Shown piece after piece: positions 52,659-64,000 of a DNA stretch of 64,000 nucleotides. The stretch covers positions 62,001-126,000 of the forward strand of contig CAVVYA010000012.1 in NCBI GenBank assembly GCA_963752345.1. Reading direction: 5' to 3'. A program made the translations under genes and the position numbers. A model generated the notes under the pieces. That model saw only the letters and a program-made list of their open reading frames with translations, ran no database searches and had not been told where the DNA came from. The first letter of the stretch is position 1. Each line of letters starts with the position of its first letter. This DNA comes from CAVVYA01 sp963752345 (lineage in GTDB: Bacteria > Pseudomonadota > Alphaproteobacteria > SMXQ01).

Positions 52659-53486
52659 TCAGGCCGGGATGATGTGAGGGCCGCCGAACCCGTAGATCCA
52701 GATCAGCAGCGCGATGCCGAGCAGGATGCGGTAGACCACGAACGGCAGGAAACTCGCCGTGCGCAGCCAATTCATCAGGAAGGCTACCGCGATCAGCGAG
52801 GATAGGAACGCCCCGACCGCGGCAAGCGCCGCGTCGTGCAATTCGCCGTAGTGGCCGAGTTTGACGATCTCATAGACGCCAAGCAGGCCGGCGCCGAATG
52901 TCACCGGCAATGAGATCAGGAACGAGAAGCGCGCGGCGGAAACCCGGTCATAGCCCAAGCCGAGGGCCGCGGTCATGGTGATGCCCGAGCGGCTGGTGCC
53001 GGGTACCAGGGCGAACGCCTGGGCAATGCCGATGAAGACGGCATGCTGCCACGTCATCTGCTCGGCCTTGCGGTTGCGGGTGCCGAAGCGGTCGGCAAGG
53101 AACAGCAGGATGCCGAAGAAGATCGCGTTGAATGCGATCAGGGTGACGCTGCGCAGCGAAGTCTCGGCGTAGTCTTTGATCATCAGCCCGACGACGACCG
53201 CCGGAATCGTCGCGATCACCACATGCACGACCATTTTCGCACCCGGGTGGTCGCGCCGGCCGGTGGCGGCCGCGCCCAACCCCTGCAGCATCCCCAGAAC
53301 ATCGCGCCAGAAATAAACCAGGATGGCGAAAAAGGTGCCGAGATGCAGGGCCGCATCGACCATCAGGCCCTGGTCGGGCCAGCCGGTGAGAGCCGGTACC
53401 AGAATGAGATGAGCGGAGGAGCTGATCGGCAGAAGTTCGGTGAAGCCCTGCAGCAGGGCGAGAACGAGGATATTGGCTACGGTCAC
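52659..53486 (-). CDS. uppP: Undecaprenyl-diphosphatase
   Basis: Regenerates undecaprenyl phosphate for peptidoglycan and LPS; also called BacA. 275 aa with about eight membrane segments. LLQGFTELLPISSSAHLILVP holds the first catalytic motif (Glu and Ser/His); ALVPGTSRSGITMTAALGLGYDRVSAARFSFLISLP is the second, with the conserved PGTSRSG. GTG 53486. Convergent with the NDUFA9-like gene, 23 bases apart. Confidence 0.95.
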   Translation of the reverse strand: MTVANILVLALLQGFTELLPISSSAHLILVPALTGWPDQGLMVDAALHLGTFFAILVYFWRDVLGMLQGLGAAATGRRDHPGAKMVVHVVIATIPAVVVGLMIKDYAETSLRSVTLIAFNAIFFGILLFLADRFGTRNRKAEQMTWQHAVFIGIAQAFALVPGTSRSGITMTAALGLGYDRVSAARFSFLISLPVTFGAGLLGVYEIVKLGHYGELHDAALAAVGAFLSSLIAVAFLMNWLRTASFLPFVVYRILLGIALLIWIYGFGGPHIIPA

Positions 53487-53629
53487 GGGGCCCCCCGAGG
53501 AACAAACGCGGGCTTATATCATTTAGGTTTCACATCGCCAAAATCATAAAAAGAACCGAAACGGCTCTAATTAGAGCCCGAAGGTGCCAGGCTCGGCGAT
53601 CGCAGAGTCGCCGAAAACCGCTTTACTAG

Positions 53630-53662
53630 CCGATATTGGTCATCTATATTGACCTATATCGG
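53630..53662. promoter_or_regulatory. 33-bp dyad upstream of gltD
   Basis: ccgatattggtcat and ttgacctatatcgg are 14-base arms with two mismatches around a five-base centre (ctata). It lies in the 313-base gene-free stretch between uppP and gltD, about 138 bases before gltD. The AT-rich sequence contrasts with its surroundings and suggests an operator. It does not match the NtrC consensus (TGCACC-N5-GGTGCA). Confidence 0.5.
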
Positions 53663-53799
53663 CTGCGTCTCTGGCGCGGCCGAAAGCGGGGCTATAAGGG
53701 TCTGAAAAAGCCCGGGTAATCCGTGCGATCGCGTTGGCTCGCTACCAGGACCGGCGCTTTTTAACGTTTCGACAACCGTATCTTCATGTGGGGCCTGCC

Positions 53800-55261
53800 A
53801 TGGCGCAGCAGATGCTGAAGTTCGTCAAAATCGGCAACCGCATGCCGGACAAGCGCGCCGCCGATGCGCGCCGTCAGGATTTCGACGAGATCTACGGCGA
53901 GTTTCCCGACGCGGAAGCCAACACCCAGGCAAGCCGCTGCTCGCAATGCGGCGATTCCGTTCTGCCAGGTTCATTGCCCGGTGCAGAACAACATCCCCGA
54001 CTGGCTGAAGCTGACCGCCGAGGGCCGGCTCGAGGAGGCCTACGAAGCCTCGGCCGCGACCAACAATTTCCCGGAGATCTGCGGACGGATCTGTCCGCAG
54101 GACCGGCTGTGCGAGGGCAATTGCGTGCTCGAGAAGTCAGGCCATGGCACCGTCACCATCGGCTCGGTCGAGAAATACATCACCGACACCGCGTTCGAGC
54201 GCGGCTGGGTCAAGCCGGTCACGCCGCGCCGCGAGCTCGGCCAATCGGTCGCCATCGTCGGCGCCGGCCCGGGCGGCATGGCCGCCGCCGAACAACTGCG
54301 CCGCAAGGGCTACCAGGTCCATATCTATGACCGCTACGACCGGGTCGGCGGCCTGATGATCTACGGCATTCCCAACTTCAAGCTCGAGAAGCAAATCGTT
54401 GCGCGCCGCGCCGCGCTGCTGCGCGATGCCGGCATCACGCTGCATCTCAATTTCGAGGTCGGTCGCGACGCGAGCCTCGCCGAGCTGCGCCGCAAGCATG
54501 ACGCCGTGCTGATCGCCACCGGCGTCTACAAGGCGCGCGACGCGGCGATGCCCGGTGCCGGCCTGGGCAACATCTTCCAGGCCATGACCTATCTCACCGC
54601 GTCGAACCGCAAGGGCCTGGGCGACGACGTGCCGGCGTTCGACGACGGCACGCTCGATGCCGCGGGCAAGCGCGTCGTCGTCATCGGCGGCGGCGACACG
54701 GCCATGGATTGCGTGCGCACCGCCGTGCGCCAGGGCGCCAAATCGGTGCAATGCCTCTATCGCCGCGACCGCGCCAACATGCCGGGCTCGCAGCGCGAGG
54801 TGAAGCACGCCGAGGAAGAAGGCGTGAAGTTCGTCTGGCTCGCCCAGCCCGAGGCCTATCTCGGCAACGGCGCGGTGACGGGCGTGCGCGCGAGCAGGAT
54901 CCATCTCGGCGTGCCCGACGCGACCGGCCGCCAGACGCCGCAGCCGATCGCCGGCTCGCACTTCACGGTCAAGGCCGACATGGTGATCAAGGCGCTCGGC
55001 TTCGATCCGGAAGATCTGCCGGCGCTGTTCGACGCGCCCGAGCTCGCGGTCACCCGCTGGGGCACGCTCAAGGTCAACTACCGCACGCTGATGACCAACC
55101 TCGACGGCGTGTTCGGCGCGGGCGACATCGTGCGCGGCGCCTCGCTGGTGGTCTGGGCGATCCGCGACGGCCGCGACGCGGCCGAGAGCATCCACGACTA
55201 TCTGGCGGCCAAGGCGGCCGGCGCGCACGAAGCCGCGCCGGCGATGGCCGCCGCGTCCTGA
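53800..55261 (+). CDS. gltD: Glutamate synthase (NADPH) small subunit (one frameshift)
   Basis: FAD/NADPH module that feeds electrons to GltB for glutamate synthesis from glutamine and 2-oxoglutarate. The N-terminal Fe-S region reads, after correction, SRCSQCGIPFCQVHCPVQNNIP and ICPQDRLCEGNCVLEK. FAD site VAIVGAGPGGMAAAEQL; VGGLMIYGIPNFKLEK; NADPH site VVVIGGGDTAMDCVRTAV; and GDIVRGASLVVWAIRDG. An extra G near 53953, inside the first cysteine cluster, breaks the frame. Corrected length about 486 aa. gltB follows after 18 bases. Confidence 0.95.
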
Positions 55262-55279
55262 CAGGAGGACGGCGATGCC

Positions 55280-59847
<4,568 letters not shown>

Positions 59848-59872
59848 AGCCCATCGCCGAGTCCCCGGGGAT

Positions 59873-59896
59873 GCCCGTCACGCAATCGTGACGGGC
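59873..59896 (+). terminator. Perfect hairpin after gltB
   Basis: gcccgtcacg / cgtgacgggc, ten base pairs with a caat loop, 25 bases past the gltB stop. No T-run follows, so termination is only probable. Confidence 0.5.
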
Positions 59897-60012
59897 GGCT
59901 TCACTTGGCCGCGCGTCGGATTCACCCTACACTCCGCCGTTCCAACCGCGGGACGCAAACGTGACCTGGAGCCAGGTCGCGCGCCACCGCAGGATCGATC
60001 GGGGAGAAGGCG

Positions 60013-60906
60013 ATGCAGCAAGTGATGGTCCGGGCCCGCCCCGGACGCTCGGCGCGCAAGGCGGTCTGCGAGGCGGCAATGGCCGCCCTTCTTTTGACCG
60101 GCTTGATGGGTGCGGCGCCTGGTCTTGCAGCGCGCAACGAGGATCCGGATCCTTTCACGGGGGATGTGCCCTACGTGCCGACGCCGCAGGATGTGGTGGA
60201 AACCATGCTGACGATCGCGCAGGTCGGGCCGACCGACTATGTCATCGATCTCGGCTCGGGCGACGGCCGCATCGTGGTGACCGCGGCGTCCAAATTCGGC
60301 GCGCAAGGCTTCGGCGTCGACCTCAATCCGCGCCGCATCGCCGAGGCGGTGGAGAACGCCAAGGCCGCCGGCGTCAGCGACCGCGCGCAGTTCTTCCAGC
60401 GCAATCTGTTCGATACGGATTTCAGCAAGGCGACGGTGCTGACCATGTATCTGCTGCCGGACGTCAATATCCAACTGCGTCCGAAGGTGCTCGACCTAAA
60501 GCCCGGCACCCGTATCGTCAGCCATGATTTCGACATGGCCGATTGGAAGCCCGACCATGCCATCACCATGCGTTCGGCCCAAACGGGCTACAACGATCGC
60601 ATCTATTATTGGGTGGTGCCGGCCAAGATCGCCGGGCAATGGCGCTGGACCGCCGAAGGCGAGAACGCGACGCTGACCATCGAGCAGAAGTTCCAGGAGA
60701 TCAAGCCGTCGCTCGCCGGCGCCAAAGGCTGGCGGGCCGCGGAAGGCGCGCTCAAGGGCGACCATGTCCTGATCACCGCCAAGGACGATGCCGGCCGCAC
60801 GCGGATCTATTCGGGCCGTGCGATCGGCGACGTGATCGAAGGAATGATCAAGGGGCCCGACGGCGAATCCCGGTGGACCGCGGCGCGCAGCGCGGCCGCC
60901 CGTTGA
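60013..60906 (+). CDS. Exported SAM-dependent methyltransferase
   Basis: 297 residues. The N-terminus looks like a signal peptide: basic (RARPGRSARK), hydrophobic MAALLLTGLMGAAPGLAA with an Ala-x-Ala-like site, then an acidic start (RNEDPDPFTGDVPYVPTP). The methyltransferase core follows: DYVIDLGSGDGRIVVTAASKFGAQGFGVDLNP (motif I and post-I acidic residue), NLFDTDFSKATVLTMYLLPDVN. The C-terminal about 100 residues are an unassigned beta-rich region (YYWVVPAKIAGQWRW...). Such exported relatives occur in proteobacteria, but substrate and the source of SAM outside the cytosol are unknown. It is 24 bases from the permease. Confidence 0.8.
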   Translation: MQQVMVRARPGRSARKAVCEAAMAALLLTGLMGAAPGLAARNEDPDPFTGDVPYVPTPQDVVETMLTIAQVGPTDYVIDLGSGDGRIVVTAASKFGAQGFGVDLNPRRIAEAVENAKAAGVSDRAQFFQRNLFDTDFSKATVLTMYLLPDVNIQLRPKVLDLKPGTRIVSHDFDMADWKPDHAITMRSAQTGYNDRIYYWVVPAKIAGQWRWTAEGENATLTIEQKFQEIKPSLAGAKGWRAAEGALKGDHVLITAKDDAGRTRIYSGRAIGDVIEGMIKGPDGESRWTAARSAAAR

Positions 60907-60929
60907 AAAATCACAGCAAGTCTTCTTCC

Positions 60930-62282
60930 ATGACCCAGTCGACCACGGGCCAGCCGCGGCCGTCCCTGTCGTTGTTCGATGCTGTCGCCATGATCGTCGG
61001 CCTGGTGATCGGCATCGGCATTTTCACCTTTCCCGCACTGGTCGCGAGCAACGCCGCGAGCGCCACCGATGTCCTGCTGCTGTGGCTCGCCGGCGGCGTG
61101 ATCTCGCTGATCGGCGCCTTGTGCTATGCCGAGCTCGCCACGGCCTTTCCCAGCGCCGGCGGCGAATATCATTTCCTCACCCGCGCCTTCGGTCCGCAGG
61201 TCGCCTTCCTGTTCGCCTGGGCGCGGCTCGGCGTCATCCAGACCGGCGCCATCGCGCTGGTCTGCTTCATCCTCGGCGACTATGCGACGCGGCTCTACGA
61301 CCTCGGGCCCAACAGCTCGGCGATCTATGCCGGCATTACCGTGGTGATTCTGACGATCGCCAACCTGCTCGGCGCGCAGCCCGGCAAGAACCTCCAGAAC
61401 GTGCTGTCCTGCGGCATCGTCGGGCTGCTTGCGGTCGCCATCGTGGTGGGCCTGATCAATGGTGTGTCGGGCGCGTCGCCCGCAGCCGTCGCACCGGCCG
61501 CATCGGTGGCGACGGTCGCCACCGCGCCCGGCGTCGCCATGATCTTCATCCTGCTGACCTACGGCGGCTGGAACGAGGCCGCCTACCTGTCGGCCGAGGT
61601 CAAGGACGCGAGCCGCAACATGGTGCGGGTAATGATTCTCAGCCTGCTGCTCATCACCCTCATCTATGTGCTGGTCAACGTCGCTTATCTCCATGTCCTC
61701 GGGCTGGACGGCATGCGCGGCGGCTCGACCACCATCGGCGCCGAACTGATGAACCGCGAGTTCGGCAGCGCCGGCGCGGTGCTGCTGTCGGTCGCCGTGA
61801 TTTTGGCGGCATTGTCCACGGCCAATGCCACGATCTTCACCGGTGCGCGTACCAGCTATGCCCTGGGGCGCGACTTTCCGCCCTTGAGCTTTCTCGGCAA
61901 ATGGAGCGCCCGCGGCGCGCCCGCCACCGCGCTGATCATCCAGGGCGTCATCGCGCTGGGCTTGGTCGTCGCCGGCGGCTTCGCCCTCGACGGCGTCAAG
62001 GCCATGGTCAATTACGTGACGCCGGTGTTCTGGTTCTTCATGCTGCTGGTCGGCCTGTCGCTCTTCGTGCTGCGAGTGCATGAGCCCGACGCGCCGCGTC
62101 CGTTCCGGGTGCCGCTCTACCCCGTGACGCCGTTCATTTTCGTGCTGACCTGCACCTACATGCTGCATTCCGGCATCGATTTCGCCCGCTCGACCTTCGC
62201 CGGAGCGCTCTCTCTGGCCGGCGTGCTGATCGTGCTGGCCGGCGTTCCGCTACTGCTGTGGGCAAACCCGAAGCGGGTTTGA
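60930..62282 (+). CDS. APC family amino-acid permease
   Basis: 450 residues and about 12 membrane helices. First helix SLSLFDAVAMIVGLVIGIGIFTFPALVAS carries the unwound GxGIF substrate/ion-binding signature; LWLAGGVISLIGALCYAELATAFPSAGGEYHFL is the second, highly conserved in the family; helix 6-7 region LLTYGGWNEAAYLSAEVKDASRN. Ends with VRVHEPDAPRPFRVPLYP, typical of LAT-like members. Probably co-transcribed with the methyltransferase. Substrate not predictable. Confidence 0.9.
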   Translation: MTQSTTGQPRPSLSLFDAVAMIVGLVIGIGIFTFPALVASNAASATDVLLLWLAGGVISLIGALCYAELATAFPSAGGEYHFLTRAFGPQVAFLFAWARLGVIQTGAIALVCFILGDYATRLYDLGPNSSAIYAGITVVILTIANLLGAQPGKNLQNVLSCGIVGLLAVAIVVGLINGVSGASPAAVAPAASVATVATAPGVAMIFILLTYGGWNEAAYLSAEVKDASRNMVRVMILSLLLITLIYVLVNVAYLHVLGLDGMRGGSTTIGAELMNREFGSAGAVLLSVAVILAALSTANATIFTGARTSYALGRDFPPLSFLGKWSARGAPATALIIQGVIALGLVVAGGFALDGVKAMVNYVTPVFWFFMLLVGLSLFVLRVHEPDAPRPFRVPLYPVTPFIFVLTCTYMLHSGIDFARSTFAGALSLAGVLIVLAGVPLLLWANPKRV

Positions 62283-62348
62283 TGGTGCGATATCGCCGGC
62301 TTGTCGGCCGCCTTGGCCATGCCGACGTCCTCCTGTAGATTGCGCCCC

Positions 62349-63023
62349 ATGCGATGCCTCTATCATCTGTGGCTTTCCCCCTTCTGTCGTAAGGTCCGGC
62401 TCGTGATGAGCGAGAAGGGCATCGATTTCGACATGAAGGTCGAGAAAACCTGGGAGCGCCGTCCGGAATTCCTCGCCATGAACCCGGCGGGCCAGGTTCC
62501 GGTGCTGATCGAGGAGGACGGCAGCGTCCTGGTCGACAGCAACGTCATCTGCGAATACCTCGAGGAGGTCCATCCGACGAGCGGCAAGCCGATGCTCGGC
62601 GCCGATCCCATGCAGCGCGCCGAAGTGCGGCGGCTGGTCTCGTGGTTCGACATCAAGTTCTACCGCGAGGTCACCAACTGCCTGGTCGGCGAGAAGATTC
62701 AGAAGCGCTTCCTCGGCCTCGGCCAGCCGGATTCCAACGCCATCCGCGCCGGCCACGCCAATATCCACACCCACCTCGACTATATCGCCTGGCTCACCGA
62801 GCGGCGCAGTTGGCTCGCCGGCGACGATTTCTCGCTGGCCGACATTGCGGCGGCGTCCCATCTCTCCTGCCTGGACTATATCGGCGACGTGCCGTGGGAC
62901 GACCATCCGGAAGCGCGCGACTGGTATGCCCGGATGAAGTCGCGCAAGACGTTCCGGCCGATCCTGGCCGACCATATCCCGGGAGTGCCGCCGCCCAGGC
63001 ACTACGCCGATCCGGATTTCTGA
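62349..63023 (+). CDS. Glutathione S-transferase family protein
   Basis: 224 residues. Thioredoxin-like N-terminal domain: RCLYHLWLSPFCRKVRLVMSEKG, with Ser-Pro-Phe-Cys at the active-site position, the cis-Pro in MNPAGQVPVLIEEDG and the GSH gamma-Glu contact LVDSNVICEYLEE. The alpha-helical C-terminal domain contains the N-capping box WLAGDDFSLADIAAASHLSCLDYIG. The frame is open 48 bases further upstream, but MRCLYHL is the conserved start. Reaction unknown. Confidence 0.9.
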   Translation: MRCLYHLWLSPFCRKVRLVMSEKGIDFDMKVEKTWERRPEFLAMNPAGQVPVLIEEDGSVLVDSNVICEYLEEVHPTSGKPMLGADPMQRAEVRRLVSWFDIKFYREVTNCLVGEKIQKRFLGLGQPDSNAIRAGHANIHTHLDYIAWLTERRSWLAGDDFSLADIAAASHLSCLDYIGDVPWDDHPEARDWYARMKSRKTFRPILADHIPGVPPPRHYADPDF

Positions 63024-63061
63024 CTGTTCCCCAGGCTCGGACCCATGTCATAAGACGCGCC

Positions 63062-63520
63062 ATGACCCATGTCGACCCCAGCACGCTCGCCCCGCCCGAC
63101 GATGCGGACGGCCCCCATAGCCAGATCTATCAGGCCTATCTGGATGGCCGCCTGCATCTCGGGCTGAAGTATTTCCAGCTCAACAGCCGCGGCTCGCCGG
63201 TCTACAAGCTGTGGGAGAACATCCTGCCGTTCGCCATGATCGTCGTCATCGTGGCGCAATATACCTACGATTACGGCTACGTCGGCTTCGCGCTCAGTCT
63301 GCTGCTGACCGGCCTGCTCGGCTTCTATTTCATCCCGCGCTGGCTGGCGAAACGGGTGCGCGCCCGCGGCATGGCCATGGCGGTCAGCGGCGAGGAAGGT
63401 TGGGACACCCTGTGGAAGGCGGGCTGCCTGTCGATCCGCATGGCCGACGATCCGGAAAAGGCCGCCGACTCGCCGGACGACGACTGGCGCGCCTTTGTCC
63501 AGGCCAACTTGTCGAAGTAG
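63062..63520 (+). CDS. Small two-TM membrane protein
   Basis: 152 residues. After a hydrophilic start (residues 1-52, including LHLGLKYFQLNSRGSPVYKLWEN) come two adjacent helices, ILPFAMIVVIVAQYTYDYGYVGFAL and LSLLLTGLLGFYFIPRWLA, and a charged C-terminal part with DTLWKAGCLSIRMADDPEKAADSP. I do not recognise the family. ATG 63062 was chosen as the first Met after the GST stop; the frame upstream overlaps GST. Confidence 0.7.
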   Translation: MTHVDPSTLAPPDDADGPHSQIYQAYLDGRLHLGLKYFQLNSRGSPVYKLWENILPFAMIVVIVAQYTYDYGYVGFALSLLLTGLLGFYFIPRWLAKRVRARGMAMAVSGEEGWDTLWKAGCLSIRMADDPEKAADSPDDDWRAFVQANLSK

Positions 63521-63590
63521 CCGACGCGCCGCAGTTTCACCACAGTCCCCTGCCAGATTCCTCGCTCCGCAACTGACGAGGAGGGATTCC

Positions 63591-64000
63591 GTGCGCGTTG
63601 TCACGACTGGCCTGGTGGCTTTGGTCCTTGCCTGTATCGCCGCGCTGCCCGCCGGCGCGCAGGTCATCCAGCCGCGCGATGAGATCGTGCTCAACCTCGC
63701 CGCCGAAGGCTGGGTCGAAACCAAGACCGCCCGGGTGCTCGCGGTGGCCGACGTGGCGATCGCGGCGGAGAACCGCAACGCGGTGCGCGACCGCATGATG
63801 GCCGCGCTCAAGACCCTGTCGCCCGACGCGGAATGGCGCATCAGCCAGTTCACCCGCAATCAGGATCCCGCCGGGCTCGAGCGCTGGCGCGTCACCGCCG
63901 AAGCGCGCCTGCCCGAAGCGGCGCTCGGCGGCCTCGACGAGCGCGCCAAGCAGCAGAGCCAGCCCGGCCTGCAACTGCGCATCCAGGCGATCCAGTTCAC
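63591..64000 (+). CDS. Exported protein of unknown function (3' truncated)
   Basis: Starts at GTG 63591 after a gaggaggga ribosome site. Signal peptide VTTGLVALVLACIAALPAGAQV with an AGA-Q type site. The mature part begins IQPRDEIVLNLAAEGWVETKTARVLAVADVAIAAENRN and continues with RMMAALKTLSPDAEWRISQF; this looks like a periplasmic SIMPL-type or similar domain, but I am not sure. Runs off the window at about 136 residues. Confidence 0.8.
   Translation, partial: MRVVTTGLVALVLACIAALPAGAQVIQPRDEIVLNLAAEGWVETKTARVLAVADVAIAAENRNAVRDRMMAALKTLSPDAEWRISQFTRNQDPAGLERWRVTAEARLPEAALGGLDERAKQQSQPGLQLRIQAIQF

Overview
The window is GC-rich chromosomal DNA from an alphaproteobacterium, most likely a Rhodospirillales-type lineage. 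The inference rests on gene order: NPr-ahcY-divL-tsaE-amgK-murU-addB-addA-trxA, aroA-cmk-rpsA-sppA-ihfB-lapA-pyrF-trpF-trpB-trpA-accD-folC, and kdsD-lptC-lptA-lptB-rpoN-(hpf position)-ptsN are all characteristic alphaproteobacterial blocks. No species can be named from the sequence alone.

Layout. 0-5.5 kb: end of the PTS-Ntr phosphocarrier, S-adenosylhomocysteinase with a palindrome-rich leader, a DivL-type sensor with Tyr at the phospho-acceptor position, and a convergent ferredoxin-NADP reductase. 5.6-6.1 kb: a nest of alphaproteobacterial palindromic repeats. 6-15.3 kb: tsaE, the cell-wall recycling pair amgK/murU, the AddAB recombination nuclease and thioredoxin. 15.4-15.9 kb: two tiny sister lipoproteins, each followed by a near-identical terminator. 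15.9-28 kb (minus strand): a long housekeeping series from aroA down to folC and a GNAT gene. 28.2-29 kb: a zinc-ribbon FYDLN protein and tRNA-Ala(GGC).

29.1-45.3 kb is more accessory: an MFS transporter; a visibly AT-richer three-gene block (30.7-34.4 kb) that reads as a lipid-linked sugar system (HAD-UbiA fusion, small ArnE/F-like flippase, large polytopic membrane protein); a non-homologous end joining operon in which a BRCT-like/MerR-like/TPR protein sits between Ku and LigD; a SPINDLY-type O-GlcNAc transferase-like protein; a trypsin-like PDZ protease without signal peptide facing an Hsp20 gene with a possible RNA thermometer; DUF1150; ptsN; and an odd ORF where hpf is normally found. 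45.3-51.4 kb (minus strand): rpoN and the lipopolysaccharide export genes lptB, lptA, lptC, then kdsD, a RNase D-like gene and tRNA-Leu(CAG). 51.7-64 kb: an NDUFA9-like protein, uppP, the glutamate synthase genes gltD-gltB behind a 33-bp dyad, an exported methyltransferase, an amino-acid permease, a GST, a small membrane protein and a truncated exported protein.

A strong technical feature is the number of single-base indels, mostly +1 insertions of G or C, breaking otherwise perfectly conserved genes: NPr, divL, the reductase, amgK, murU, addB, addA, lapA, rpsA, rpoN, lptA, lptB, the NDUFA9-like gene, gltD, and about 17 times gltB. Because many of these are normally essential, sequence error is the simplest reading. 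I therefore give each gene its full corrected extent and note the approximate shift position. No such shifts were seen between about 26 and 45 kb.
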